Part shown: positions 54,394 through 61,836 of the stretch, piece after piece | Layout of the letters: each line of letters opens with the position of its first letter | How positions within the stretch are numbered: the first letter of the stretch is position 1 | Origin: Lentisphaeria bacterium | GTDB lineage: Bacteria > Verrucomicrobiota > Lentisphaeria > Victivallales > Victivallaceae | Length of the DNA stretch: 61,836 bases | Assembly: GCA_017466125.1 (NCBI GenBank) | Contig: JAFTUS010000035.1 | Span: forward strand, 1 to 61,836 | Direction: 5' to 3' | Position numbers and translations under genes: made by a program | The notes under the pieces: model-generated | What the model was told of the DNA's origin: nothing | Seen by the model: only the letters and a program-made list of their open reading frames with translations | Database searches by the model: none

Positions 54394-56106
54394 ATGGCTA
54401 ACTTTTTCAAAGATAACAAAGACCTCTGCTTCACACTGAACAATATCGATCTCGAAGAGGTCGTCCGTCTCCGTGAAGCCGATTATGAATTCGCCAAAGA
54501 ATTCGACAATGCTCCGGCGGATTTCGCCGATGCGCTGGATAACTACAACCGCGTTCTCTCCGTCGTCGGTGAGATCAGCGGCGACCGTATCGAGCCCCGC
54601 AGCCGTACCGTCGATGCCGAAGGCCCCCACTTTGCCGATGGCGTTGTGACCTACCACCCCCTGACCGTTCAGAACCTCAAAGATCTGACCGATGCGGGCG
54701 TGATGGGTGTTATGCTCGACCACAAGTTCGGCGGTCTCAACTTCCCCGTTACGGTCTACACCATGATGACCGAAATGGTCTCCCGTGCCGATGCCTCTTT
54801 GCAGAACATCTTCGGTTTGCAGGACATCGCTGAAACCATCAATTTCTTCGGCAACGATGAGCAGAAAGAAAAATATCTGCCCGGTTTCGCCGCCGGTGAA
54901 CTTGACGGTGCCATGGATCTGACCGAACCGGATTACGGTTCGGACCTCCAGTCCGTCCGTCTCCGCGCCTGGCAGGATGAAAACGGTCAGTGGTATCTCA
55001 ACGGCATGAAACGCTTTATCACCAACGGCTGTGCCAAGGTGCATCTGGTGCTGGCGCGTTCCGAAGAGGGTACGACTGACGGACGCGGACTTTCCATGTT
55101 CATCTGCGAAGCCTGCCCCCAGTTGGTCGTCCGCCGTATCGAAAACAAACTCGGTATCCACGGTGTTGCCACGACCGAACTGCAGTACAACGACGTTCCC
55201 GCCCAACTCTGCGGCCGCCGCCGTATGGGGTTGATTCGTTACGTCATGAGCCTGATGAACGGTGCCCGTGTCGCAATCAGTGCGCAGGCGGTCGGTATTG
55301 CCGAAGCCGCCTATCGTGAAGCCCGCAAATACGCTTCCGAACGCAAGCAGTTCAAGCAGACCATCGACCAGTTCCCGGCGATCTATGCCATGCTTTCTGA
55401 AATGAAAGTCAAACTGACCGCCGCCCGTGCGCTGCTCTATGAAACCACCCGTGCGGTTGACCTCCGCAACGGTTACAACGCTCTGGTGGAACAGGGCAAG
55501 GCGACCGCCGAGGACAAGGCAAAAGCCAAGTATTACGATAAAGTCGCCGCAGTGCTGACCCCCATGTGTAAAGCACTTGCCACTGAAGTTTCCAACCAGA
55601 TCGCTTACGATGCCATCCAGATCCACGGCGGTACCGGTTACATGAGAGACTTCAATGTGGAACGCTTCTACCGCGATGCCCGTATCACCAACATCTACGA
55701 AGGAACCACCCAGCTGCAGGTCGTTGCTGCCATCGGCGGCGTGATGCAGCGTGCCAATGATGCCCGCATCGATGAAATGGCGGCTCTGCCCTTTGAAGGG
55801 AAAATGGCGGAACTCCGCGACAAACTGCTTGCCATGCGTGCAAAACAGCAGGAGATCGTTCAGTTTGTCACGGACAAAAAGGATGTGGCTTTCCACGATC
55901 TTGTCGCCCGCAATCTGGTGGAAATGGAGACCTATATTTTTGTGGGCTTCCTGCTGCTGCGCGATGCGCTCAAGAGTGAAGAACGTTTTGCCATTGCCGA
56001 ACGCTACATTCTGGATAACGAACTTGAGTACAACAAACGCTTTGCCCGTATCATGGCAGGCGATGTGAAACTCATTGATAACAAACGTGACATCATTGAT
56101 TACTGA
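54394..56106 (+). CDS. acyl-CoA dehydrogenase
   Basis: FAD enzyme that oxidises acyl-CoA to enoyl-CoA. MDLTEPDYGSDLQS, LGIHGVATTELQYNDVP, RVAISAQAVGIAEAAY, IQIHGGTGYMRDFNVERFYRDARI, and NIYEGTTQLQ with the probable catalytic Glu436. At 570 residues it is about 190 longer than the classic type and has an extra C-terminal domain (about 450-570), as in the FadE5/ACAD-extended group. Starts 13 bases after etfA and is followed by rpoZ. Substrate chain length not predictable. Confidence 0.93.
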   Translation: MANFFKDNKDLCFTLNNIDLEEVVRLREADYEFAKEFDNAPADFADALDNYNRVLSVVGEISGDRIEPRSRTVDAEGPHFADGVVTYHPLTVQNLKDLTDAGVMGVMLDHKFGGLNFPVTVYTMMTEMVSRADASLQNIFGLQDIAETINFFGNDEQKEKYLPGFAAGELDGAMDLTEPDYGSDLQSVRLRAWQDENGQWYLNGMKRFITNGCAKVHLVLARSEEGTTDGRGLSMFICEACPQLVVRRIENKLGIHGVATTELQYNDVPAQLCGRRRMGLIRYVMSLMNGARVAISAQAVGIAEAAYREARKYASERKQFKQTIDQFPAIYAMLSEMKVKLTAARALLYETTRAVDLRNGYNALVEQGKATAEDKAKAKYYDKVAAVLTPMCKALATEVSNQIAYDAIQIHGGTGYMRDFNVERFYRDARITNIYEGTTQLQVVAAIGGVMQRANDARIDEMAALPFEGKMAELRDKLLAMRAKQQEIVQFVTDKKDVAFHDLVARNLVEMETYIFVGFLLLRDALKSEERFAIAERYILDNELEYNKRFARIMAGDVKLIDNKRDIIDY

Positions 56107-56117
56107 GGAGAAATAAA

Positions 56118-56351
56118 ATGAATAACGCTTATCTTGCACGTGCCAGGAAACAGATCACCGATCCGCAGATCCTCTCTGTGGTCGCCGCCCGCCGCGCGAA
56201 ACAACTCGCGCAGGGAGCCCGCCCGATGATCAAGTGTGATTCCGAAAACCACCTTGACGTCGCTCTGCTGGAAATCGCAGAAGGTCTGCTCTCCTACGAA
56301 TTCGGAGAAGCCGAAACTGCCGCCGCAGAAGAAACTCAAAGCGAAGAATAA
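56118..56351 (+). CDS. rpoZ: DNA-directed RNA polymerase subunit omega
   Basis: 77 residues. SVVAARRAKQLAQGARPMI and DVALLEIAEGLLSYEF match the omega (RpoZ) fold that wraps the beta-prime C terminus. It lies 11 bases after the acyl-CoA dehydrogenase and before a terminator, so it is co-transcribed with etfBA-acd, unlike its usual gmk or spoT neighbourhood. Confidence 0.88.
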   Translation: MNNAYLARARKQITDPQILSVVAARRAKQLAQGARPMIKCDSENHLDVALLEIAEGLLSYEFGEAETAAAEETQSEE

Positions 56352-56363
56352 AAACAACTTTGC

Positions 56364-56400
56364 AATGACCCGTGAACTCCGGTTGACGGGTCATTTTTTT
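56364..56400 (+). terminator. rho-independent terminator after rpoZ
   Basis: 10-bp perfect stem AATGACCCGT / ACGGGTCATT (56364-56373, 56386-56395) followed by T residues. Confidence 0.9.
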
Positions 56401-56417
56401 AATTCAGAGGTAATATT

Positions 56418-56924
56418 ATGGGAAAACCTGTTGTCGCTGTCATTATGGGCAGCAAAAGCGATTTGCCGATCCTTGAAGGTGCTTTCAAGGTGTTTGAATC
56501 TTTCGGTGTGGAGTTTACTGCACGGGTGCTTTCTGCTCACCGTACTCCTGTTGAGGCGGCGGAATTTGCCGCCAACGCCGAAAAGGAAGGCTTCAAAGTC
56601 ATTATCTGCGCCGCCGGTATGGCGGCTCATCTGGGCGGCGTGGTTGCCGCGCATACCACTTTGCCCGTGATCGGTATCCCGGTGGCAAGCGAACCTTTCA
56701 ACGGTCTGGATGCCCTCTTTTCCTTCATCCAGATGCCCCCCGGCATTCCCGTTGCCGCTGTGACCGCAGGCAAGGCGGGCGGCAAAAACTCCGCTCTCTA
56801 TGCGATCAGTATTCTGGCGTTGAGCGATGAAGTCCTTGCCCAGAAACTCAAAGAGTTCCGGGCTGAACAGGCGGCGCAAGTCCTCAAAGCGGATGCCGAA
56901 CTGCAGCTCTCTTTACAGAAATAA
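56418..56924 (+). CDS. purE: 5-(carboxyamino)imidazole ribonucleotide mutase
   Basis: Purine biosynthesis enzyme that moves the carboxyl group from N5-CAIR to give CAIR. IMGSKSDL, SAHRTP, IICAAGMAAHLGGVVAAHT, IGIPVASEPFNGLDALFSFIQMPPGIPVA and GKNSALYAI are all family signatures. 168 residues is normal for the class I enzyme. Start has AGAGGT. No purK is adjacent. It begins right after the rpoZ terminator, so its promoter must overlap that region. Confidence 0.96.
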   Translation: MGKPVVAVIMGSKSDLPILEGAFKVFESFGVEFTARVLSAHRTPVEAAEFAANAEKEGFKVIICAAGMAAHLGGVVAAHTTLPVIGIPVASEPFNGLDALFSFIQMPPGIPVAAVTAGKAGGKNSALYAISILALSDEVLAQKLKEFRAEQAAQVLKADAELQLSLQK

Positions 56925-56949
56925 CTTTTGACAGGGAAGATTGAATTTT

Positions 56950-57579
56950 ATGAAGACATTACTGTTTCAGGGGGATTCCATCACCGATTGCGGCAGAGCC
57001 GCCAATGGCGGAGCCGGTTATCCGCTCAACCTCTGGGGTCCCGGTTATCCGGGCTTGATCGCTTCACAGTTGATGGGCGACCAGCCGGGTCAGTGGGAGA
57101 TCATCAACCGTGGTATCAGCGGAAACCGTGTCGTGGATCTTTACGCCCGCTGGCGGATCGATGCACTGAACCTCAATCCCGATATCATCAGTATTCTGAT
57201 CGGTGTCAACGATACCTGGCATGAAACAAGACAGAACGGCGTGGAAGTCCCCCGGTATGACAAGTTCTACCGGATGTTGCTGGATTGGACACTTGAAGTA
57301 TTGCCCGATACCAAATTTATCCTGATGGAACCTTTCGTGCTGCCTTTCGGTGCCGTGGAAGAGTCCTGGCTCGCAGAGATCAAAGAACGGCAGGAGGTCG
57401 TCCGCAAGATCGCAGAAGATTACAAGACCGTTTTTGTACCGCTGCAGCAGCCTTTGAACGATGCGTTGAAACTCGCTCCGCAGGAATATTGGCTCGTTGA
57501 CGGCGTGCATCCCCAGCCCGCCGGACACCGCCTGATCCAGAAAGAGTGGCTGAAAGCCGCCGCCGACCTTATAAAATAA
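56950..57579 (+). CDS. SGNH/GDSL hydrolase
   Basis: 209 residues, no signal peptide. Block I FQGDSITD (catalytic Ser), Gly in GISGNRV (block II), GVND (block III) and DGVHP (block V with Asp/His). Such enzymes deacetylate sugars or hydrolyse esters; in a carbohydrate-using organism xylan- or glycan-acetyl esterase activity is plausible. ATG at 56950 (GGGAAGA upstream) is preferred to the TTG at 56941. Separated from purE by 25 bases. Confidence 0.9.
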   Translation: MKTLLFQGDSITDCGRAANGGAGYPLNLWGPGYPGLIASQLMGDQPGQWEIINRGISGNRVVDLYARWRIDALNLNPDIISILIGVNDTWHETRQNGVEVPRYDKFYRMLLDWTLEVLPDTKFILMEPFVLPFGAVEESWLAEIKERQEVVRKIAEDYKTVFVPLQQPLNDALKLAPQEYWLVDGVHPQPAGHRLIQKEWLKAAADLIK

Positions 57580-57592
57580 GAAAATACAACTC

Positions 57593-57639
57593 CCGGGAGA
57601 GATGAATGCTCATCGCAATTTTCTCTCCCGGATTTTTTT
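57593..57639 (+). terminator. rho-independent terminator after the SGNH hydrolase
   Basis: 10-bp stem CCGGGAGAGA / TCTCTCCCGG (57593-57602, 57622-57631) plus a T-run; lies between convergent genes. Confidence 0.85.
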
Positions 57640-57640
57640 G

Positions 57641-60600
57641 TTATCGGGATATGCTTTTCTCGTCTGCAACAAGTTCAAAGAAGGGAGTAACGCCCTCTTT
57701 GAGAGCAGAAGTATCCAATTTGAGCCGGAGCAGTCCGTTTTGCGGCTCAAATTCGATTGGAGAACGGCGGGTGCCGTTGATTTCCAGCGGATAACAGGTG
57801 AACCGCTTTGCAGAAGTCTTGATTTCCACTTCCACTGTACCGGTTTTCATTAATCCGCGGGGTTCTCCCAGTTTGATCAATTTTTCCCGTTTCCCGTCAA
57901 GAACCATATTTTTATTTGCCATGTGGGTCGTATAGACCAGCATCATTTTCCGGGATTCCTGCAATGGCACATCGTCCAATGCCGTAAGAGCAATCAAGGC
58001 ATCTTCACTGGAGGATTTAACCGTAAGCACATTCAGTTTTTCGGTTCGCTTTTTTAACATTGATACCGCTTCGGTTTTAGGTGTCACCACTTTAATCAGA
58101 CTTTCTTTGGTACGCATAGTGATCTCTTTGGTATCACTTTGAAAAATACCGTTTTCGGGATCGGAAATGTTGTCAGGAGAGATGATTTTTTTGTCTTTCA
58201 GCAGAGCAATGGTATCTTTCCAGGAAAAACTTCGGTCTTGGTGATCGGTAAAATCGGCGTAGAGACGATGCATGACTACTTGCGAACTTTTTCCGGAAGG
58301 CGTGATTACCAAATCAGGTTCCCGGAGATTTTTGACTTCATGAAAACGGGGCAGACCGGGAAACGTAATGGCAAAGTTGGCAATAAACGCCAGTTTTCCC
58401 TGTTCGCTGGAAACTCCTGTCCATTGACTGTTTGGAATAGCAAGTGCGATTCTATTCGGAGACGACTTCACATCTCCGCGGCGGAAGAGCATGGAATTGA
58501 CAAATTCTCCGGCTCTTGCCAGCGGGGAGTCTGAAACTTCAAAACAACGAATCAGATTGTAGGGGCGGCTCAATTCGACGGCATCCGAGTGGATCATCAG
58601 ACCTCCGAAGTTGTTGAGTGCTGAATAAGCACCGAATGCAAGCGGCAGTTCGTGTTGATAGGGATTCCAGAAGCAGTGATTGTATTCTCCGACCCACATT
58701 GGTACTCCATAAGGACGCTGATTATTCAAGCCCCGGAAATAGGTTACGCCCTTTGAAACAGAACTTTCCGCAATACATTTGGACCCCTTTGAAATCAAAT
58801 TGGAAGGGTGGGCATAATAACTGTGTGTATCGATCATAGGCAAGCCCATATATTGCGCTTTGCAATAGGCGATTTCAGCTGTCGGATTGTTGGCAATTAA
58901 ACCTCTATAACCGGTTTTTCGGGCTGTTTTGACATAAAAATCAAGAGTTTCGGTCACACAGTCACAGACAAATTGCCGGTAATCAAAACGCAAATCCGGT
59001 AAACCGAAAGGGAGAGGCGGGTTGGCAAGTTTGCCGCCCCGGAGAGACTCCGGCAAATCTTTTTCCGCAATATTTTTGTACCGTTTATTCAAAAAATCTT
59101 TCCAGCGTTTCCGGAAAAGTTTTGCCAATTCCGGGTATTTTTTGTCAATGTCATAGCGTTCAAGCAGAATAAAACCATAATATTGCTCATTGAAACACTC
59201 AAGTACAGCGATAACCGGGTCATCTTTGAGTTTCATTCCTGTATAAGGATTGACGTGTTCAAGCAGTTTTTGACAGTGCGTTCTGTAATGGCTGCGCTCC
59301 ACGGGGTCGGCAAGGTACATTCCAAGTGCAGACGGTACGATATCCTTGCTTTTCCGGGGTGGACGCATGGCGTAGAAATTTTCATAGGTGCAGAGCAGTT
59401 CGATATAAATACCGTTTTTCTTGCATTCATAGATCAGACGATCAAGTTTTTCCCAACTTTCAGCAGGAATTTCTCCGGGTTTCTTTATATTGCGTGCTCC
59501 CCAGAGGTCAAAGGCGGAAAGGCGGAAAGCATTGTATCCCTGACGGCGCATCGCCTGAGCCCAGAGCCCGACGTTTTTGCGGAATTCTTCCATAGAGCCG
59601 TTCAGCCAGTCGAAACGCCAGACCAGAGAACAGTGTGTCCCCTGAAAACGAACAGGAATTCCGGGGCGTTTTTCAAATTCAAAACTGCCGTCTGCTGCGG
59701 CAACGACCCTGCCGTATTTACCGGCAGGAATTTCGGTTAAATTGGAAAGATCAAGAGCCGTACCTTCCCTGATGACGATATCTTCCATAGGCATATGGGC
59801 ATACTCTTTGCCTTCCCGGAAAGTTATGTCCGGCAGAAGCGGCTTGGGGACTCCGTAATAGATCCGCCAGCCCCATGTACCGGAGTGCAGACGTATCGCC
59901 AGCAGATTTTTGCCTTTTTTGAGCGGCAGAATAAATTGGTGATTGTCCGGCGAATAGTCACTGCTGCCATTGCCGCCGGGGAAGGTGGTATAGACCAATT
60001 TACCATTACAGTAAAATTCAAACCACCAGTCCGCTCCCATTCCGACGATAACATCCTCATCGCAGGGAACTTCAAGTTCCTGATACAGCATTGCCGGAGA
60101 GCGGGTGGGGAAGTTTTCTTTTTCCACCTGAACGAATTTGGTTCTTTTGCGGTCTTTGGGAAAGGGAACTGCGTGACGTTTGACCGGTTTGACGTTTTGT
60201 CCGGCATTATCAACAAGCGTTTGTGGAATAACTGAAAAGTCTGCTGGAGTTTTTCCAAAGGGAAAAACGATCCAGGTATCTTTGAAGGGCAGCGTTTTGC
60301 GCGCATTGTAATCCAGTTCCACAAGGCTTACTTTATAAATGTTCATATCCAAGTCCCAGTTCCGCCCCGCATCAATACGGAAGATGCCGCCGTCGGGATG
60401 ATCCGGTCCGCCGTAGGCAAATACTTGCGTATAGACTTTTTTCTTGCGGGTCAAATTGAAATGGAAAGAAATATCCTGTTCCTTCGATGGAAATTCTTTG
60501 CCATAACGCACGGAAAAGTTAGCCCAGCCACGGACATCGGCTTCGACCCGCAGAAAATAGACTCTCCCGGGGATCAGGCGGATTTTCTGATAAAGACACT

Positions 60601-60829
60601 GAACATCCAAATCTTTGGACGGAAGTTTTCCCCCGCCGAATTTCAGATATATTCCGCCATTTTTGCTATCCGCTTTTACTGGATACTGACGGGTCCAGCC
60701 TTTGAGCGAATACTCTTGCCAATGGTTCAAGCCTTGAGAAAATTCATGATTTTTCAGCATTTCAATATGGGCGCAGAAAACCATTGCTGCAGAAAAATTC
60801 AGCAATAACAACAACAGCCTTTTCATCAT
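57641..60829 (-). CDS. large secreted GH-A clan glycoside hydrolase
   Basis: 1062 residues with a signal peptide (LLLLLLNFSAAMVFCAH, about 1-20). A CBM-like sandwich (about 25-180), a second beta domain with GH2-like sugar-binding character (about 190-340, MGADWWFEFYCNGKLVYTTFPGG), then the barrel from about 375 (FEFEKRPGIPVRFQGTHCS, YNAFRLSAFDLWG) with probable acid/base Glu548 in FNEQYY and nucleophile Glu715 in VGEYNH. Closely related in barrel layout to the enzyme at 31013-34732. The upstream prepilin-like gene is 23 bases away on the same strand. Confidence 0.86.
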   Translation of the reverse strand: MMKRLLLLLLNFSAAMVFCAHIEMLKNHEFSQGLNHWQEYSLKGWTRQYPVKADSKNGGIYLKFGGGKLPSKDLDVQCLYQKIRLIPGRVYFLRVEADVRGWANFSVRYGKEFPSKEQDISFHFNLTRKKKVYTQVFAYGGPDHPDGGIFRIDAGRNWDLDMNIYKVSLVELDYNARKTLPFKDTWIVFPFGKTPADFSVIPQTLVDNAGQNVKPVKRHAVPFPKDRKRTKFVQVEKENFPTRSPAMLYQELEVPCDEDVIVGMGADWWFEFYCNGKLVYTTFPGGNGSSDYSPDNHQFILPLKKGKNLLAIRLHSGTWGWRIYYGVPKPLLPDITFREGKEYAHMPMEDIVIREGTALDLSNLTEIPAGKYGRVVAAADGSFEFEKRPGIPVRFQGTHCSLVWRFDWLNGSMEEFRKNVGLWAQAMRRQGYNAFRLSAFDLWGARNIKKPGEIPAESWEKLDRLIYECKKNGIYIELLCTYENFYAMRPPRKSKDIVPSALGMYLADPVERSHYRTHCQKLLEHVNPYTGMKLKDDPVIAVLECFNEQYYGFILLERYDIDKKYPELAKLFRKRWKDFLNKRYKNIAEKDLPESLRGGKLANPPLPFGLPDLRFDYRQFVCDCVTETLDFYVKTARKTGYRGLIANNPTAEIAYCKAQYMGLPMIDTHSYYAHPSNLISKGSKCIAESSVSKGVTYFRGLNNQRPYGVPMWVGEYNHCFWNPYQHELPLAFGAYSALNNFGGLMIHSDAVELSRPYNLIRCFEVSDSPLARAGEFVNSMLFRRGDVKSSPNRIALAIPNSQWTGVSSEQGKLAFIANFAITFPGLPRFHEVKNLREPDLVITPSGKSSQVVMHRLYADFTDHQDRSFSWKDTIALLKDKKIISPDNISDPENGIFQSDTKEITMRTKESLIKVVTPKTEAVSMLKKRTEKLNVLTVKSSSEDALIALTALDDVPLQESRKMMLVYTTHMANKNMVLDGKREKLIKLGEPRGLMKTGTVEVEIKTSAKRFTCYPLEINGTRRSPIEFEPQNGLLRLKLDTSALKEGVTPFFELVADEKSISR

Positions 60830-60852
60830 TCAAGAACTCCAGTTACTGATGA

Positions 60853-61545
60853 TCAGTTTGATAATGCACCGGCATCCTTCAGGTGCTGCATCAACTCTTG
60901 AGCTCCGGCAACGCCGGGAACTTTTCCCTGCATCGCTTCTGCGTGACCGTCAAAAAAGACGATATTAGCACTTGTTTCATGGACAGGAATGAAATTTCCC
61001 CAACCACCGTCGGAACTGAATTTATTGGCTACCCGGTAATAACCGATGGAATTGTGCGGCATCCCGCTCTGATCTGCAGATTGGACTTCCCCAAGCCATG
61101 CTTTCCCAGAAGGATTTTTGACTTTATCTCCAATGCAGTTCGTTACATAATGGGTCATTCCATAGTCCGGATATATCCAGGGGGATTTATTGCCGAAAGC
61201 AAGATCCGTGTAGGATTTTTTTGTGATAAAATTTTGATTTCCCCAACTGGTTCGTGCTGCACAACGGTACATTTTCATATCGACCAGACCGAGAGAGGCG
61301 AAAAGATAATCCCAGTAAACCGTAACAGAAGAACCGTTGACATTCCAGTTGGTGTAATAAGCAGAACAGAACTTGTAATCATTACGATATTGCAAACCTG
61401 CCAGAGAGATTTGTTTCAGTTGGTTCATGCAACTGATGGAACGGGCTTTTTCACGCGCCTTGTTCAAAGCGGGCAAGAGCATGGCAGCAAGAATTGCAAT
61501 AATTGCAATTACGACCAAGAGTTCGATAAGGGTGAAACGTCGCAT
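60853..61545 (-). CDS. prepilin-like protein behind the second dif-bounded segment
   Basis: Reads [19 protein letters not shown], then [40 protein letters not shown]. Near the end, [20 protein letters not shown] is a good H-X9-DG motif. The ATG (61543-61545) lies inside the dif-like site and lacks a ribosome binding site, as in the first copy. Here the frame is open 14 codons further upstream to a TTG, but no ribosome binding site precedes it either. Flipping the segment would again supply [17 protein letters not shown]. It is 23 bases upstream of the hydrolase gene. Confidence 0.85.
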   Translation of the reverse strand: MRRFTLIELLVVIAIIAILAAMLLPALNKAREKARSISCMNQLKQISLAGLQYRNDYKFCSAYYTNWNVNGSSVTVYWDYLFASLGLVDMKMYRCAARTSWGNQNFITKKSYTDLAFGNKSPWIYPDYGMTHYVTNCIGDKVKNPSGKAWLGEVQSADQSGMPHNSIGYYRVANKFSSDGGWGNFIPVHETSANIVFFDGHAEAMQGKVPGVAGAQELMQHLKDAGALSN

Positions 61546-61671
61546 AATATTGATTATGTGAACCCAGAATGAAAAAATCACCCTCAAAATAAAAAGAAAG
61601 TAACAAGGAAAGAAAAAATCATGAAAAGAAACAGCCTCAAACAGCGTAACATAATCAATATTATGCGAAGT
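61537..61671 (-). repeat. predicted invertible segment with inverted dif-like sites, copy 2
   Basis: Inverted 28-bp dif-like sites at 61537-61564 and 61644-61671, same TATTGA centre and same spacing as copy 1, opposite orientation in the window. Compared with copy 1 the 127-bp core has five substitutions and no indel. Homology continues outside the sites: TTTCTCCGTAACTT on the upstream side and ACGTTTCACCCTTATCGAAC on the downstream side. Confidence 0.75.
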
Positions 61672-61682
61672 TACGGAGAAAC

Positions 61683-61836
61683 TTAAGTGCTGACAACCAA
61701 GAGTTCGATAAGCGTAAACGCTGCCCGGGGAGTCCAGAGGGGAGCCTCGCCCCCTCTGGTGGCGGCGGTCAGCGAAGGCCGACGTTCGGCGTCGCCGCCA
61801 TTATCTGCCTTTTCTTTGCCTACTTTCTTTTCCCGC
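61683..61836 (-). pseudogene. 5' part of a second interrupted prepilin-like gene, continuing beyond the window
   Basis: On the minus strand an open frame enters from the window edge and reads [19 protein letters not shown], a basic spacer with [16 protein letters not shown], then stop. It is a prepilin N terminus with a different, longer leader than copy 1 (Ala-Ala before the Phe), cut off at the same place, after LVV, by the dif-bounded segment. The leader DNA is GC-rich and contains GCCGAACGTCGGC, also found near 21803. Confidence 0.75.

Overview
The window looks like a chromosomal segment of a gut-type Lentisphaerota bacterium (Victivallis relative). This is inferred from gene content only: many secreted glycoside hydrolases, LacI regulators, and a family of H-X9-DG-type prepilin-like proteins that share an almost identical [32 protein letters not shown] start. 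No 16S gene is present. Promoters found by eye are of the ordinary sigma-70 type, usually TTGAAA or TTGCAA, 16-17 bp, TATATT.

Layout. 1-563: no gene, but a 9-bp tandem repeat and a long hairpin. 564-7099 (minus): asnB-trxB-YgjP-like peptidase, and an HlyD adaptor with an MsbA-like ABC exporter. 7375-12873 (minus): LacI, prepilin-like and giant glycoside hydrolase genes as one unit. 13116-21768 (plus): acetyltransferase, LacI, large secreted protein, prepilin-like, CBM9-like lipoprotein and GH38 alpha-mannosidase. 22236-28749: housekeeping and mixed genes (YbdG-like channel, Gfo/Idh oxidoreductase, dnaX, rph, the SRP RNA, accD). 28999-41618 (plus): a second carbohydrate island with two GH-A hydrolases, an interrupted prepilin-like gene, a LacI gene, another prepilin-like gene, a secreted beta-sandwich protein and a GH39/GH5-like enzyme. 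41629-52228: flavoprotein, HNH protein, lone receiver, J-domain protein, GH36 alpha-galactosidase with a GntR/LacI hybrid regulator, membrane Ser/Thr kinase, tadA, lipoprotein, tRNA-Gly(CCC) and a DEAD-box helicase. 52476-57579 (plus): etfB-etfA-acyl-CoA dehydrogenase-rpoZ, purE and an SGNH hydrolase. 57641-61836 (minus): a GH-A hydrolase behind a second interrupted prepilin-like gene.

Recurring theme: each carbohydrate locus combines a LacI-type regulator, one or more secreted hydrolases and usually one prepilin-like protein.

Most interesting signal: two 135-bp segments (34815-34949 and 61537-61671) each sit between a cut-off prepilin start (ending LLVV-ST-stop) and a new prepilin start ([12 protein letters not shown]). 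Each segment is bounded by inverted copies of a 28-bp site resembling the XerC/XerD dif site, with the same 6-bp centre. As sequenced, the downstream prepilin has no ribosome binding site and its ATG lies inside the inverted repeat. If the segment were inverted, it would place a purine-rich ribosome binding site, an ATG and a 17-residue leader in frame with the prepilin. I infer a phase-variable translational switch on prepilin-like genes that uses dif-like sites. No recombinase gene is in the window and inversion itself is not shown.
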